Assembly: GCA_029204225.1 (NCBI GenBank)
Contig: CM055095.1
Span: forward strand, 74,637,501 to 74,701,500
DNA: 64,000 bases
Source of the DNA: Diphasiastrum complanatum
Lineage: Eukaryota; Streptophyta; Lycopodiopsida; Lycopodiales; Lycopodiaceae
Direction of reading: 5' to 3'
Position 1 is the stretch's first letter. The number at the start of each line of letters is the position of its first letter. Positions 1-10,898 of the stretch are shown one piece after another. A program made the translations under genes and the position numbers. Under the pieces are notes generated by a model. It was not told the DNA's origin. It did not search any database and worked only from the letters and a program-made list of their open reading frames with translations.

Positions 1-126
1 TCTCTGTGAAAGTACAGTCCTCAGAAACAGCTAAGTCATCTTTCCTTTTCCTTGTACAGTTGTAAATTAGTCTTTTAGACATTTTTTTCCTCCAGAAGTT
101 AAGGTAGCTCTCTTTCAGTTCCGAAG

Positions 127-1809
127 ATGACCACTCCTCAGGGACCTGATCAACCCCCGGAGAGAGGCTTCGACGAACTTGAAACAGAAGCCTTGACTTA
201 CAAAAAAGGGAAGGAACCCATGGAAGTAGAAGAACAGGAACAGTTCGCCGAAGAACTCGACGAACTGGTTACCAAGGAGCAGTTCTTCCAATTGGTAACA
301 GAAGTGGATGAACTGAAGTTGGCATTAGCCAATTTCAAGTCCAGTGTGGACGACTCGTTCGCTGAACTCAAAAACTTGATTTTGAGTTCCGCGAAAGGAA
401 GCCTTCCCTCCACTTCTCAGTTATCCCCTTCTCCAATTCCATCAGTTTCGGGTGAGACTTTACGGTCTCACCCCAGTGTTTTTAAAGATATAAAGCCTCC
501 TACTTTTAATGGGGAAGAGAAGGATAGAAATGCAGATATTCTACAAACCTTCCTCAGCAAATGGAAGAACATTCATGCTCTTAAACAGACCCCTGACCAT
601 TTGCAAGCAATTGAGGCCAGTCTTTCCTTAGGGCCTATGGCCTATAAGTGGTGGTTAAATCTCCAGGAGACTGGGCAGACTCCCCGGTCATGGAAAGCTT
701 TTGAAAAAGCTTTCCTAAGAGAATTTCTACCAGAGAATGAACTTGATAAAGCCTGGGAAGCCTGGGAAAGAACAGTAATGGACAAGTCCCTCATCCAATA
801 TATCTCGCAGTATCGAGAGGCAATTTTAAAGATTAAAAATATGGATGACTATCAGAAAATCAGGGGATTTGTCCGTGGCCTCAAAGATGAATATAAAGTA
901 GAGGTACAGAGAAACTCGCCTACTACCCTTGAACAAGCTCTCAGATATGCTCAGATCTATGATGATTCAGTGGGTAGGAAGAAGGCGAGACAACAGCCAC
1001 TTTCTGAGAAGCCTTCTCAAAAAGACTTTCAATTTAAAAAGAAATTTTTAAAAAGAAAGAAAGAAGACAAATTTAAAAGTGAAGCTCCTCAGAAACGCCC
1101 TTCACTCATACAGCCCTTAAAACCAGATGATTTTGAGAAAGCCAAACAAGAACGTTTGTGCTTTGTGTGTATGGGCAAGGGACACACAGTCAGACAGTGT
1201 CCCAAGGGGCCTTTCATTAAAAAAGATAAGAAAGATAAAAAACAAGTTCATCTTGTTCAAACTATATGTTTCCCCAGTGACTCGGCAGCTTCCGAGATCA
1301 AAGTGTATCATGAAGATCATGAACACTGTTGCCAGCTGACCTCTGCAATGCTAGCGAGACCCTTTAGCTTTGGGCCGCATGACCTAGTACGTATGCATGG
1401 GAAAGTTGGTAACCAGTCAGTAAGAGTCATGGTTGATGATGGGGCAACCCATAATTTCATCAACCACACCCTGGTTAAAAAGCTTAAACTACCAGAAGTA
1501 CCTAGTCAGCATAGGTACATAGTTTCATTAGCTAAGGGTGAAGATAAAAAAATAAGGGAAACTATAGTAAGTAAGTTAAATCTTGGTATTCAGGGGTACC
1601 AACATGAAATAAACTTTCAGATAATGCACCTGGATCGAACAGACATTGTTCTCGGGAGAGATTGGCTCTACAGTTTAGGACCCTCCCTCCACAGAAACTA
1701 TCAGGAGAACACCCTCAGCTTTCAGTATAAAGGCCGAGAGATCCAGTTGCATGGGAGCATAATGTTCCCAACAGCCCTATGGTCTGCAGTTCAGAGCTCT
1801 GTCAGCTAA
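127..1809 (+). pseudogene. Gy1 gag and aspartic protease
   Basis: The ORF encodes the capsid-type Gag followed in the same frame by the protease, as in chromoviruses with a fused gag-pol. A retrotransposon Gag core lies at about residues 118-290 (motif WWLNLQETGQTPRSWKAFEK). A CCHC zinc knuckle (CFVCMGKGHTVRQC) is at residues 345-358. The protease active site is DDGA at 437-440, with the partner motif VLGRDWL near 515. Compared with Gy2, one base is missing near 1753, so the last 18 or so residues are out of frame and the protease is cut off from RT. The ATG at 127 is the counterpart of the Gy2 start at 9909 and begins the longest open frame, so I take it as the true start. Confidence 0.9.
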
Positions 1810-2807
1810 TTGGAGACGAAGACCATCAGGTATTCTTATGTGACTTTCAGTTTATTCCTGAAGTTTCTATTTCCAATTCTATTCAGCAGAAAATCAGTAA
1901 ATTAGAAACTTTATTGTCTAAATTTAAAGATGTTTTTCCTGAAGATTTGCCACATGGTTTACCACCTAGCAGAGAGGTAGATCATGTAATAAACCTAGTA
2001 CCAGGTACAGCACCTGTTTCTAAACCTCCGTATCAGGTCAGCCGAACAGAGGATGAAGAAATAACTAAGCAGTTAACAGACTATCTTGGGAAAGGCCAAA
2101 TTCAGACCAGTAGTTCACCATGGGCCTCACCAGTCCTATTGGTGAAAAAGAAAGAGGGGTCTATGCGTCTTTGCGTAGATTACAGAGCCCTCAATAAAGT
2201 CACAATCAAGAATAAATACCCTATGCCTCGGGCAGACGAGTTGTTTGATCAACTCGACGGGGCTAAGTTTTTCAGTAAAATAGACCTCAGATCGGGATAT
2301 CATCAAGTCCGTATAAAATTGGAAGATGTCTCGAAAACAGCTTTTAGGACTCGTCACGGTCATTATGAGTTTAAGGTGATGCCATTTGGGCTCACAAATG
2401 CTCCAGCTACCTTTATGACCTTGATGAACAGTGTCCTCAGACCATACTTGGGTAAGTTTGTAGTTGTATTTTTAGATGACATCCTCGTCTACAGCAAAAC
2501 GAGGAAGGAGCATCTAAAACACCTCAGAAAGGTGTTTCGATTGCTCATAAAGCATAAGCTTTATGCTAAACAATCCAAGTGTGAATTCTTCGTTGAAGAA
2601 GTAGCATATTTGGGTCACATTATCTCTTCAGATGGGATTAAGATGGACCCAAATAAGGTTAAAGCCATACTCAGTTGGCTGAGACCTCAGAATATTTTGG
2701 AACTTCAAATCTTTCTTGGTCTGGCGGGATATTACAGACGATTTGTCAAGGAATATGCTCAGATAGCAGTCCCTATGACAAATCTTCTTAAGGGGAAGGG
2801 TCCTTAA
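1779..2807 (+). pseudogene. Gy1 reverse transcriptase fragment
   Basis: This is the RT domain of Gy1, which copies element RNA into cDNA inside the virus-like particle. Visible motifs are [33 protein letters not shown], the catalytic FLDD at residues 231-234, and the thumb-side motif [16 protein letters not shown] near the end. The frame is shifted from gag-protease by the base loss near 1753, so the listed start is only the first in-frame Met and not a real initiator. A 5-base insertion relative to Gy2 near 2803 creates the terminating TAA, separating RT from RNase H. Confidence 0.92.
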
Positions 2808-2911
2808 AGGAGTTCATTTGGGAGTTCGCACAACAGGAGAGCTTTGATGCTCTCAAAACAGCCTTAGCTACAGCACCAGTCTTAAAAGTCGTCGACCCCA
2901 ATCAGCCATTT

Positions 2912-3694
2912 GTGGTCGAAACAGATGCTAGCGACTTTGCAGTAGGTGTTGTCCTAACTCAGGGTGGACGACCAGTTGCGTTCGAGAGTAAAAAACTCGA
3001 GCCAGCTCAAACTAGGTACAGTGCCTATGAAAAGGAACTCTTTTCTATAGTCCATGCCCTTAAGACTTGGAGGCATTATTTGTATGGTGCCAACTTTGAG
3101 GTCCTGACAGACCATGAGAGTCTCAGATACCTTTGCAATCAACCTGAGCTTAGAGGTCGGAAAGCTCATTGGGCAGAGTTGATGCAAGAGTTTGACATGT
3201 CTATCAGATATAGACATGGAAAATTCAATACAGTAGCAGATGCCCTTAGCAGAATGCCTATGATAAACGAGCTGAGTTTTACTCAGATTCGTAATGAGTT
3301 ACTCGAGTCCTTGAGAGGGAAATGCCAGCATGATGCATTCTTCTCTATTATCTGGAACTCAGTCCAGAACAGACAGTTACAGACTCCAGAACCAGTTCCC
3401 GGGGCTGGTGCCAGTTCATCCAAGAATACGACAGCTTCCGTTGAGGATGATGATGAGTCCGAGTATACGTCGTCAGATGACGTTGAGGATTCTGAGCCTG
3501 TATTACCCAAGCAAACCCCTGTGGTTGAGGGTCAGTTGACTCAAGGATTCAAATGGAAACAATATTCCATTCAGGATGAGTACTTGCTCTATAGAGATAG
3601 AGTATGTGTCCCCAATTCAGAGGATTATAGGCAGCAGGTCCTATATGAATGTCATGACAATCCTAGCGAGGTTGTTTGTAGACGGGCTATTTAA
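2912..3694 (+). pseudogene. Gy1 RNase H domain and linker
   Basis: Ty3-type RNase H, which removes template RNA during reverse transcription. It keeps the catalytic pattern: VETDAS near residue 3, EKELFSIVHALKTWRHYL near 48, and LTDHESLRYL near 69. An acidic Ser/Asp-rich linker (about residues 165-205) precedes the start of the integrase zinc domain. At the end the frame runs through the 320-base deletion and terminates. The frame differs from RT because of the insertion near 2803. Confidence 0.9.
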
Positions 3695-4598
3695 ATTGTA
3701 CGGTCTACCTTCCGGCATAGCCAGCGACCGGGACAGTAAGTTTACTGGAAATTTTTGGAGGGCAGTATTCCATCATCGCCATACTAAACTTAATATGAGT
3801 ACCACCGACCATCCACAAACGGACGGTCAAACATGAAGGGTGAATCAAGTGCTGGAGGATATGCTTCGTGCATACGTCAGCAAGAAGCAGACTAATTGGG
3901 AGGAGTATCTCTCGATATTAGAGTTTGCTTACAACAGTACCAAACATTCAGCTACGGGATATAGCCCATTTATGCTGATGTACGGTTTCCAGCCACGCTC
4001 ACCCACAGCTGTAGGGTTTAAACAAGAAAAAGTTGAAGCAGCCAGAAACTTTTTAGAAGACCTAAACCAGATGATAGAACATGCTAAGCGTAGCATTAGA
4101 CAATCCCAGGATCAAGCCAGGCATTATGCAGATCCACACAGACGAGATGTGCAGTTCTCCACTGGTGAGAAAGTCTACTTGAGAGTTCCAGTTGACTCTA
4201 AAACCCTCAAATCAGGAGTGTGTGCTAAGTTGTCTCCAAGGTATTGTGGTCCCTTTACCATCAGTAGGAGACTAGGCGAGGTCACCTATGAACTAGAACT
4301 CCCACACAGTAGTAAGGTTTTTCCAGTTTTTCATGTAAGTCAGTTACGAAAAGCCTTAACCAGATCAGACAATTTGGTAGGGGACACTATTCTAGTTCTC
4401 CCATTGGATCCTCAACAACCTCCACATGAACCAGAGGAAATTCTTGATAGTAGAGAGACACAGAATCGTCATACTCTATACCGAGAATATCTGGTTAACT
4501 GGAATGATCAGCCTGTTGAGAATGCCACTTGGGAAAGAGGCAGCGTCCTTCGCAAGATTTTTCCAGACTTTGTCTTAGAGGACCAAGACGGTTCTTAA
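3668..4598 (+). pseudogene. Gy1 integrase remnant with C-terminal chromodomain
   Basis: The integrase lacks its HHCC zinc domain and first catalytic Asp because of the 320-base deletion. The second Asp (SDRDSKFTG) and the DHPQTDGQT block remain, but the codon for the catalytic Glu side is now TGA (3834-3836, GAA in Gy2). From 3837 the frame is open to 4598 and includes the GKEY-like barrel (YCGPFTISRRLGEVTYELEL). A chromodomain follows (EEILDSRETQ, then LVNWNDQPVENATWE), the module that lets chromoviruses recognise histone marks in heterochromatin. Gy2 has LVKW where Gy1 has LVNW, so one aromatic-cage neighbour has changed. Confidence 0.9.
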
Positions 4599-4609
4599 GG
4601 GGGAGGGAG
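4597..4609 (+). other. Gy1 polypurine tract
   Basis: AAGGGGGAGGGAG abuts the LTR start TGTTACG. This is the expected plus-strand primer for reverse transcription and fixes the LTR boundary at 4610. Confidence 0.9.
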
Positions 4610-4758
4610 TGTTACGAGCTCGTAACCAGTGCCGAACCCTAGAGAACACAGATAGGTCAGATACCACAGTCAGGGTCGTGTCCAGTGTACATGACCAACA
4701 GGGCAAGACAGTGTGAGTAGTGTGCCCCAGCACGGTGCATAGCCATGGCGGGCCTAAC
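4610..4758 (+). repeat. Gy1 3' LTR, first part
   Basis: These are the first 149 bases of the Gy1 3' LTR, from TGTTACGAGCTC to CCTAAC. The same sequence is found, inverted, at the ends of Gy2. The LTR stops abruptly where the Gy2 LTR begins (TGTAATAG) and continues at 11262. Confidence 0.95.
4754..4758. repeat. Target-site duplication of Gy2 (left copy)
   Basis: CTAAC lies immediately left of Gy2 and again at 11257-11261 immediately right of it. A 5-bp duplication is the usual product of gypsy integrase. Confidence 0.92.
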
Positions 4759-5116
4759 TGTAATAGATCCTAACACCACAGTAGGGCAAACACTAACTGA
4801 TCCACCCAACCTTGCCTACTCCCTGATATAGAGTAAGCCCCTCCTAGCCCAGTGTGAGGACTGGTAGCATGCTACTGCCAAGTGTCGGCCACGTGGCACT
4901 GACGTGGCCGACTGCACGTCGGGACCCAACTGGGGGCCCTATCCTGCTGACAGGGTCCCTAGGCTGTGTTAGGCCCGCCATGGCTATGGACCGTGCTGGG
5001 GCACACTACTCACACTGTCTTGCCCTGTTGGTCATGTACACTGGACACGACCCTGACTGTGGTATCTGACCTATCTGTGTTCGCTAGGGTTCGGCACTGG
5101 TTACGAGCTCGTAACA
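4759..5116 (-). repeat. Gy2 3' LTR
   Basis: 358 bp, TG...CA on the minus strand, next to the polypurine tract AAGGGGGAGGGAG (complement of 5117-5129). It starts with the palindrome GTTACGAGCTCGTAAC and contains an inverted repeat with two ACGTGGC cores at 4886-4910. It is identical to the 5' LTR except at 5083. Confidence 0.96.
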
Positions 5117-5127
5117 CTCCCTCCCCC

Positions 5128-5829
5128 TTAAGAACCGTCTTGGTCCTCTAAGACAAAGTCTGGAAAAATCTTGCGAAGGACGCTGCCTCTTTCCCAAGTG
5201 GCATTCTCAACAGGCTGATCATTCCACTTAACCAGATATTCTCGGTATAGAGTATGACGAGTCTGCGTCTCTCTACTATCAAGAATTTCCTCTGGTTCAT
5301 ATGGAGGTTGTTGAAGATCCAATGGGAGAACTAGAACACTGTCCCCTACCAGATTATCTGATCTGGTTAAGGCTTTTCGTAACTGACTTACATGAAAGAC
5401 TGGAAAAACCTTACTGTTGTGTGGGAGTTCTAGTTCATAGGTGACCTCGCCTAGTCTCCTACTGATGGTAAAGGGACCACAATACCTTGGAGACAACTTA
5501 GCACACACTCCTGATTTGAGGGTTTTAGAGTCAACTGGGACTCTCAAGTAGACTTTCTCACCAGTGGAGAACTGCACATCCCGTCTGTGTGGATCTGCAT
5601 AATGCCTGGCTCGATCCTGGGATTGTCTAATGCTACGCTTAGCATGTTCTATCGTCTGGTTTAGGTCTTCTAAAAAGTTTCTGGCTGCTTCAACTTTTTC
5701 TTGTTTAAACCCTACAGCTGTGGGTGAGCGTGGCTGAAAACCGTACATCAGCATAAATGGGCTATATCCCGTAGCTGAATGTTTGGTACTGTTGTAAGCA
5801 AACTCTAATATCGAGAGATCTCCTCCCAA
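5128..5829 (-). pseudogene. Gy2 integrase C-terminal half and chromodomain
   Basis: Continues the integrase after a 1-base loss near 5818 (GAGGAGTAT in Gy1 is GAGGAGAT here). It begins with the conserved LEFAYNSTKHSATGYSPF helix, passes through the barrel domain and ends in the chromodomain, with LVKWNDQPVENATWE intact. The stop is just before the polypurine tract, as in Gy1. Apart from the frame break this half looks undamaged. Confidence 0.92.
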
Positions 5830-6407
5830 TTAGTCTGCCTCTTGCTGACATATGCACGAAGCATATCCTCCAGCACTTGATTTACCCTTTCTGTTTGACC
5901 GTCCGTCTGTGGATGGTCGGTGGTACTCATATTAAGTTTAGTATGGAGATGATGGAATACTGCTCTCCAAAAATTTCCAGTAAACTTACTGTCCCGGTCG
6001 CTGACTATGCCGGAAGGTAGACCGTACAATTTAAATAGCCCGTCTACAAACAACCTCGCTAACTCTGGAGCTCTAACGGTTGTTTTGATCGGAATAAAAT
6101 GAGCCATTTTGGTCAGACGGTCAACTGTGACCCATATAGCGTCATTACCCTTTTGGGTTTTAGGCAGGCCTACTATAAAATCCATGGAGATACTCTCCCA
6201 TTTACCAGCTGGTATTTCTAAGGGATGCAACAACCCTCCTGCCTTTAAACGCTCTGCTTTATTTACTTGACATTTCTGGCAACTGGTTACATACTGGTGG
6301 ACGTCCTTTTTCATACTGGGCCAGAAAAGTTGCCTACGAAGAAGCTCATAGGTCTTCTGTATGCCTGGGTGTCCCGCGCTAGGATTGTCATGACATTCAT
6401 ATAGGAC
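5805..6407 (-). pseudogene. Gy2 integrase N-terminal half
   Basis: Carries the part Gy1 has lost. The HHCC zinc domain is ECHDNPSAGHPG followed by CQKCQ. The DDE core has MDFIVGLPKT, SDRDSKFTGNFW and the Glu in DGQTERVNQV. The ORF's first Met is at 6314, but the frame is open from 6407, directly after a TAG at 6408-6410 that replaces a CAG present in Gy1. The frame ends when the base loss near 5818 takes effect. Integrase joins element cDNA to the chromosome. Confidence 0.92.
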
Positions 6408-7199
6408 CTACTGCCTATAATCCTCTGAATTGGGGACACATACTCTATCTCTATAGAGCAAGTACTCATCCTGAATGGAATATTGTTTCCATTTGAATCC
6501 TTGAGTCAACTGACCCTCAACCACAGGGGTTTGCTTGGGTAATACAGGCTCAGAATCCTCGACGTCATCTGACGACGTATACTCGGACTCATCATCATCC
6601 TCAACAGAAGCTGCCGTATTCTTGGATGAACTGGCACCAGCCCCAGGAACTGGTTCTGGAGTCTGTAACTGTCTGTTCTGGACTGAGTTCCAGATAATAG
6701 AGAAGAATGCATCATGCTGGCATTTCCCTCTCAAGGACTCGAGTAACTCATTACGAATCTGAGTAAAACTCAGCTCGTTTATCATAGGCATTCTGCTAAG
6801 GGCATCTGCTACTGTATTGAATTTTCCATGTCTATATCTGATAGACATGTCAAACTCTTGCATCAACTCTGCCCAATGAGCTTTCCGACCTCTAAGCTCA
6901 GGTTGATTGCAAAGGTATCTGAGACTCTCATGGTCTGTCAGGACCTCAAAGTTGGCACCATACAAATAATGCCTCCAAGTCTTAAGGGCATGGACTATAG
7001 AAAAGAGTTCCTTTTCATAGGCACTGTACCTAGTTTGAGCTGGCTCGAGTTTTTTATTCTCGAACGCAACTGGTCGTCCACCCTGAGTTAGTACAGCACC
7101 TACTGCAAAGTCGCTAGCATCTGTTTCGACCACAAATGGCTGATTGGGGTCGACGACTTTTAAGACTGGTGCTGTAGCTAGCTGTTTTGAGAGCATCAA
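6408..7199 (-). pseudogene. Gy2 RNase H domain and linker
   Basis: Ty3-type RNase H with [34 protein letters not shown] and LTDHESLRYL, all matching Gy1. A two-base loss near 7185 (relative to Gy1 CAGCCTTAGC) shifts it out of the RT frame, so the Met at 7199 is an artefact of the shift. It ends at TAG 6408-6410. The acidic linker after RNase H is conserved with Gy1. Confidence 0.92.
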
Positions 7200-7758
7200 A
7201 GCTCTCCTGTTGTGCGGACTCCCAAATGAACTCCTTTCCCTTCCCCTTAAGAAGATTTGTCATAGGGACTGCTATCTGAGCATATTCCTTGACAAATCGT
7301 CTGTAATATCCCGCCAGACCAAGAAAGATTTGAAGTTCCAAAATATTCTGAGGTCTCAGCCAACTGAGTATGGCTTTAACCTTATTTGGGTCCATCTTAA
7401 TCCCATCTGAAGAGATAATGTGACCCAAATATGCTACTTTTTCAACGAAGAATTCACACTTGGATTGTTTAGCATAAAGCTTATGCTTTCTGAGCAGTCG
7501 AAACACCTTTCTGACGTGTTTTAGATGCTCCTTCCTCGTTTTACTGTAGACGAGGATGTCATCTAAAAATACGACTACAAACTTACCCAAGTATGGTCTG
7601 AGGACACTGTTCATCAAGGTCATAAAGGTAGCTGGAGCATTTGTGAGCCCAAATGGCATCACCTTAAACTCATAATGACCGTGACGAGTCCTAAAAGCTG
7701 TTTTCGAGACATCTTCCGATTTTATACGGACTTGATGATATCCCGATCTGAGGTCTAT
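7114..7758 (-). pseudogene. Gy2 reverse transcriptase, C-terminal part
   Basis: The open frame runs from just after the TAA at 7759-7761; the first Met is at 7662. It holds the RT palm with [13 protein letters not shown] and the downstream [16 protein letters not shown] motif. The last 25 or so residues are frameshifted by the loss near 7185. It joins the upstream protease-RT segment in the same frame, so only the stop separates them. Confidence 0.92.
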
Positions 7759-8619
7759 TTAACTGAGAAACTTAGCCCCGTCGAGTTGATCAAACAACTC
7801 GTCTGCCCGAGGCATAGGGTATTTATTCTTAATTGTGACTTTATTGAGGGCTCTGTAATCTACGCAAAGACGCATAGACCCCTCCTTCTTTTTCACCAAT
7901 AGGACTGGTGAGGCCCATGGTGAACTACTGGTCTGAATTTGGCCTTTCCCAAGATAGTCTGTTAACTGCTTAGTTATTTCTTCATCCTCTGTTCGGCTAA
8001 CCCGATACGGAGGTTTATAAACAGGTGCTGTACCTGGTACTAGGTTTATTACATGATCTACCTCTCTGCTAGGTGGTAAACCATGTGGCAAATCTTCAGG
8101 AAAAACATCTTTAAATTTAGACAATAAAGTTTCTAATTTACTGATTTTCTGCTGAATAGAACTGGAAATAGAAACTTCAGGAATAAACTGAAAGTCACAT
8201 AAGAATACCTGATGGTCTTCGTCTCCGATTAGCTGACAGAGCTCTGAACTGCAGACCATAGGGCTGTTGGGAACATCATGCTCCACATGCAACTGGATCT
8301 CTCGGCCTTTGTGCTGAAAGCTGAGGGTGTTCTCCTGATAGTTTTTGTGGAGGGAAGGTCCTAAACTGGAGAGCCAATCTCTCCCGAGAACAATGTCTGT
8401 TCGATCCAGGTGCATTAACTGAAAGTTTATTTCATCTTGGTACCCCTGAATACCAAGATTTAACTTACTTACCATAGTTTCCCATATTTTTTTATCTTCA
8501 CCCTTAGCTAATGAAACTATGTACCTATGCTGACTAGGTACTTCTGGTAGTTTAAGCTTTTTAACCAGGGTGTGGTTGATGAAATTATGGGTTGCCCCAT
8601 CATCAACCATGACTCTTAC
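7759..8619 (-). pseudogene. Gy2 protease and RT N-terminal part
   Basis: In the same frame as gag, from just after TGA 8620-8622 to TAA 7759-7761. The protease core is [10 protein letters not shown] with VLGRDWL downstream. RT fingers follow ([35 protein letters not shown]). The terminating TAA replaces the Lys codon seen in Gy1 ([10 protein letters not shown]). The frameshift that affects Gy1 near 1753 is absent here, which shows the ancestral gag-pol was one continuous frame. Confidence 0.92.
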
Positions 8620-9909
8620 TCACTGGTTACCAACTTTCCCATGCATACGTATTAGGTCATGCGGCCCAAAGCTGAAGGGTCTCGCTAGCATTGCAGAGGT
8701 CAGCTGGCAACAATGTTCATGATCTTCATGATACACTTTGATCTCGGAAGCTGCCGAGTCACTGGGGAAACATACAGTCTGAACAAGATGAACTTGTTTT
8801 TTATCTTTCTTATCTTTTTTAGTGAAAGGCCCCTTGGGACACTGTTTGACTGTGTGTCCCTTGCCCATACACACAAAGCACAAACGTTCTTGTTTGGCTT
8901 TCTCAAAATCATCTGGTTTTAAGGGCTGTATGAGTGAAGGGCGTTTCTGAGGAGCTTCACCTTTAAATTTATCTTCTTTCTTTCTTTTTAAAAATTTCTT
9001 TTTAAATTGAAAGTCTTTCTGAGGAAGCTGCTCAGAAAGTGGGTGCTGTCTCGCTCTCTTCCTACCCACTGAATCATCATAGATTTGAGCATATCTGAGA
9101 GCTTGCTCAAGGGTAGTAGGCGAGTTTCTCTGTACCTCTACTTTATATTCATCTTTGAGGCCACGGACAAATCCCCTGATTTTCTGATAGTCATCCATAT
9201 TTTTAATTTTTAAAATTGCTTCTCGATACTGCGAGATATATTGGATGAGGGATTTATCCATTACTGTTCTTTCCCAGGCTTCCCAGGCTCTATCCAGTTC
9301 ATTTTCTGGTAGAAATTCTCTTAGGAAAGCTTTTTCAAAAGCTTTCCATGACCGGGGAGTCTGCCCAGTCTCCTGGAGATTTAACCACCACTTATAGGCC
9401 ATAGGCCCTAAGGAAAGACTGGCCTCAATTGCTTGCAAATGGTCAGGGGTCTGTTTAAGAGCATGAATGTTCTTCCATTTGCTGAGGAAGGTTTGTAGAA
9501 TATCTGCATTTCTATCCTTCTCTTCCCCATTAAAAGTAGGAGGCTTTAAATCTTTAAAAACACTGGGGTGAGACCGTAAAGTCTCACCCGAAACTGATGG
9601 AAGTGGAGAAGGGGATAACTGAGAAGTGGAGGGAAGGCTTCCTTTCGCGGAGCTCAAAATCAAGTTTTTGAGTTCAGCGAACGAGTCGTCCACACTGGAC
9701 TTGAAATTGGCTAATGCCAACTTCAGTTCATCCACTGTTACCAATTGGAGGAACTGCTCCTTGGTAACCAGTTCGTCGAGTTCTTCGGCGAACTGTTCCT
9801 GTTCTTCTACTTCCATGGGTTCCTTCCCTTTTCTGTAAGTCAAGGCTTCTGTTTCAAGTTCGTCGAAGCCTCTCTCCGGGGGTTGATCAGGTCCCTGAGG
9901 AGTGGTCAT
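8620..9909 (-). pseudogene. Gy2 gag
   Basis: 429 codons starting at the same Met as Gy1 (MTTPQGPDQ). It has the Gag core and the zinc knuckle CFVCMGKGHTVKQC. It ends prematurely at TGA 8620-8622, where Gy1 has TCA, so the protein stops 15 or so residues before the protease active site. Gag itself may still be translatable; if so, this copy could supply particle protein but not enzymes. Confidence 0.92.
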
Positions 9910-10884
9910 CTTCGGAACTGAAAGAGAGCTACCTTAACTTCTGAAAGAAAAAAAGTCTAAAAGACTAATTTACAACTGTACAAGGAGGGAAAGAAAACTT
10001 AGCTCTTTCTGGGAACTGTACTTCCACAGAGAGAATCAAGAAAAGCCCTTTCAGCTCTTCCTCCACTGCTTTCAGATCTGCTGTCCGGAAAAATCAGAGA
10101 TCAAGGTACCAAGAAAAAGAAACAAACTTCTGATCGTCTTGGCCCCTTCCCTCGCTGTCTGAGGTGTATACTTTTTGCTCCAAAATTTCCGTTTTAGGAC
10201 CCAAAAACAGTTGCAAACTTGTGGTTTCTGCCAAAGACCTTCCTCGCTGCCAGGATAGTGGTCAATCCGTTTTCGAAATCAGATTTAAAGAGTTGAAAAC
10301 GGTGGAAAAAATCTGATTTGGGTCTTTGAGGACCCTCGCTGTCTGTCTTCCAGAACTGTGGCTCCAAAAAAAAATCGGGATTTGGGGCCTAACTTCCCTG
10401 GAAAATTCTGGTTTGAAGTGTGCTCCTCCCTTGCTGCCTGACCAGGAGTGTTGCTACTTGGTTTTGCTTACTTTGAGACCCAAAATCCCTCTCAAAATCT
10501 GATTTTCTAGCAACACCTTCAGCGCTGGACCTGCACCCAAGATTCTGTCTCATATCCGCTCCAAATTCCAGAAAATTTCACTCCAAATTCGAAGTTTCCA
10601 CCCAATTTGGCAGCGCTGGACCTGCTCCACGTTTTCTATTTAAAATGTGCTCAAAAATCCACAATTGATACATAAAAATCAAGGGCAAATCCCTGATTTT
10701 TCAGCGCTGAGCCTCTACAAGGGATTGTGCCTCAAACAACTGTAAATTCCCAGCAAATTTCAAGGATTTGAAAGCTGTTCCTACAGCGATTTTCCTCCTC
10801 AATTCTTTCCTGAGAATCTGAGAAATCTTTCCTATCTTCTGATAGCTTTCTCTACTGCTGTCCTGAACTCCCTAGGATGGAGAT
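9910..10884 (-). other. Gy2 untranslated leader
   Basis: About 1 kb between primer site and gag with no ORF of note. It is built of loosely repeated AAATC/CTGATTTT-type phrases, including several TCAGCGCTG and CTCGCTGTCTG variants, typical of packaging/leader regions. Its gag-proximal end is shared with bases 1-126 of Gy1. Confidence 0.75.
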
Positions 10885-10897
10885 GGCTCTGATGCCA
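10885..10897 (-). other. Gy2 primer binding site
   Basis: TGGCATCAGAGCC follows the 5' LTR after a one-base spacer. It matches the initiator tRNA-Met site TGGTATCAGAGC with one difference (T to C at position 4). Confidence 0.85.
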
Positions 10898-10898
10898 G

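Noticed and set aside
198-413. Antisense ORFs opposite gag and pol (198-413, 2954-3217, 6828-7091, 8713-8922 and similar)
   Set aside because: They mirror conserved coding sequence and appear at the same place in Gy1 and Gy2; shadows of the real frames.
4854-5151. ORFs of 61-71 codons within the Gy2 LTR (also at 10994-11209)
   Set aside because: They occur identically in both LTRs on the strand opposite to the element and overlap regulatory LTR sequence; chance frames.
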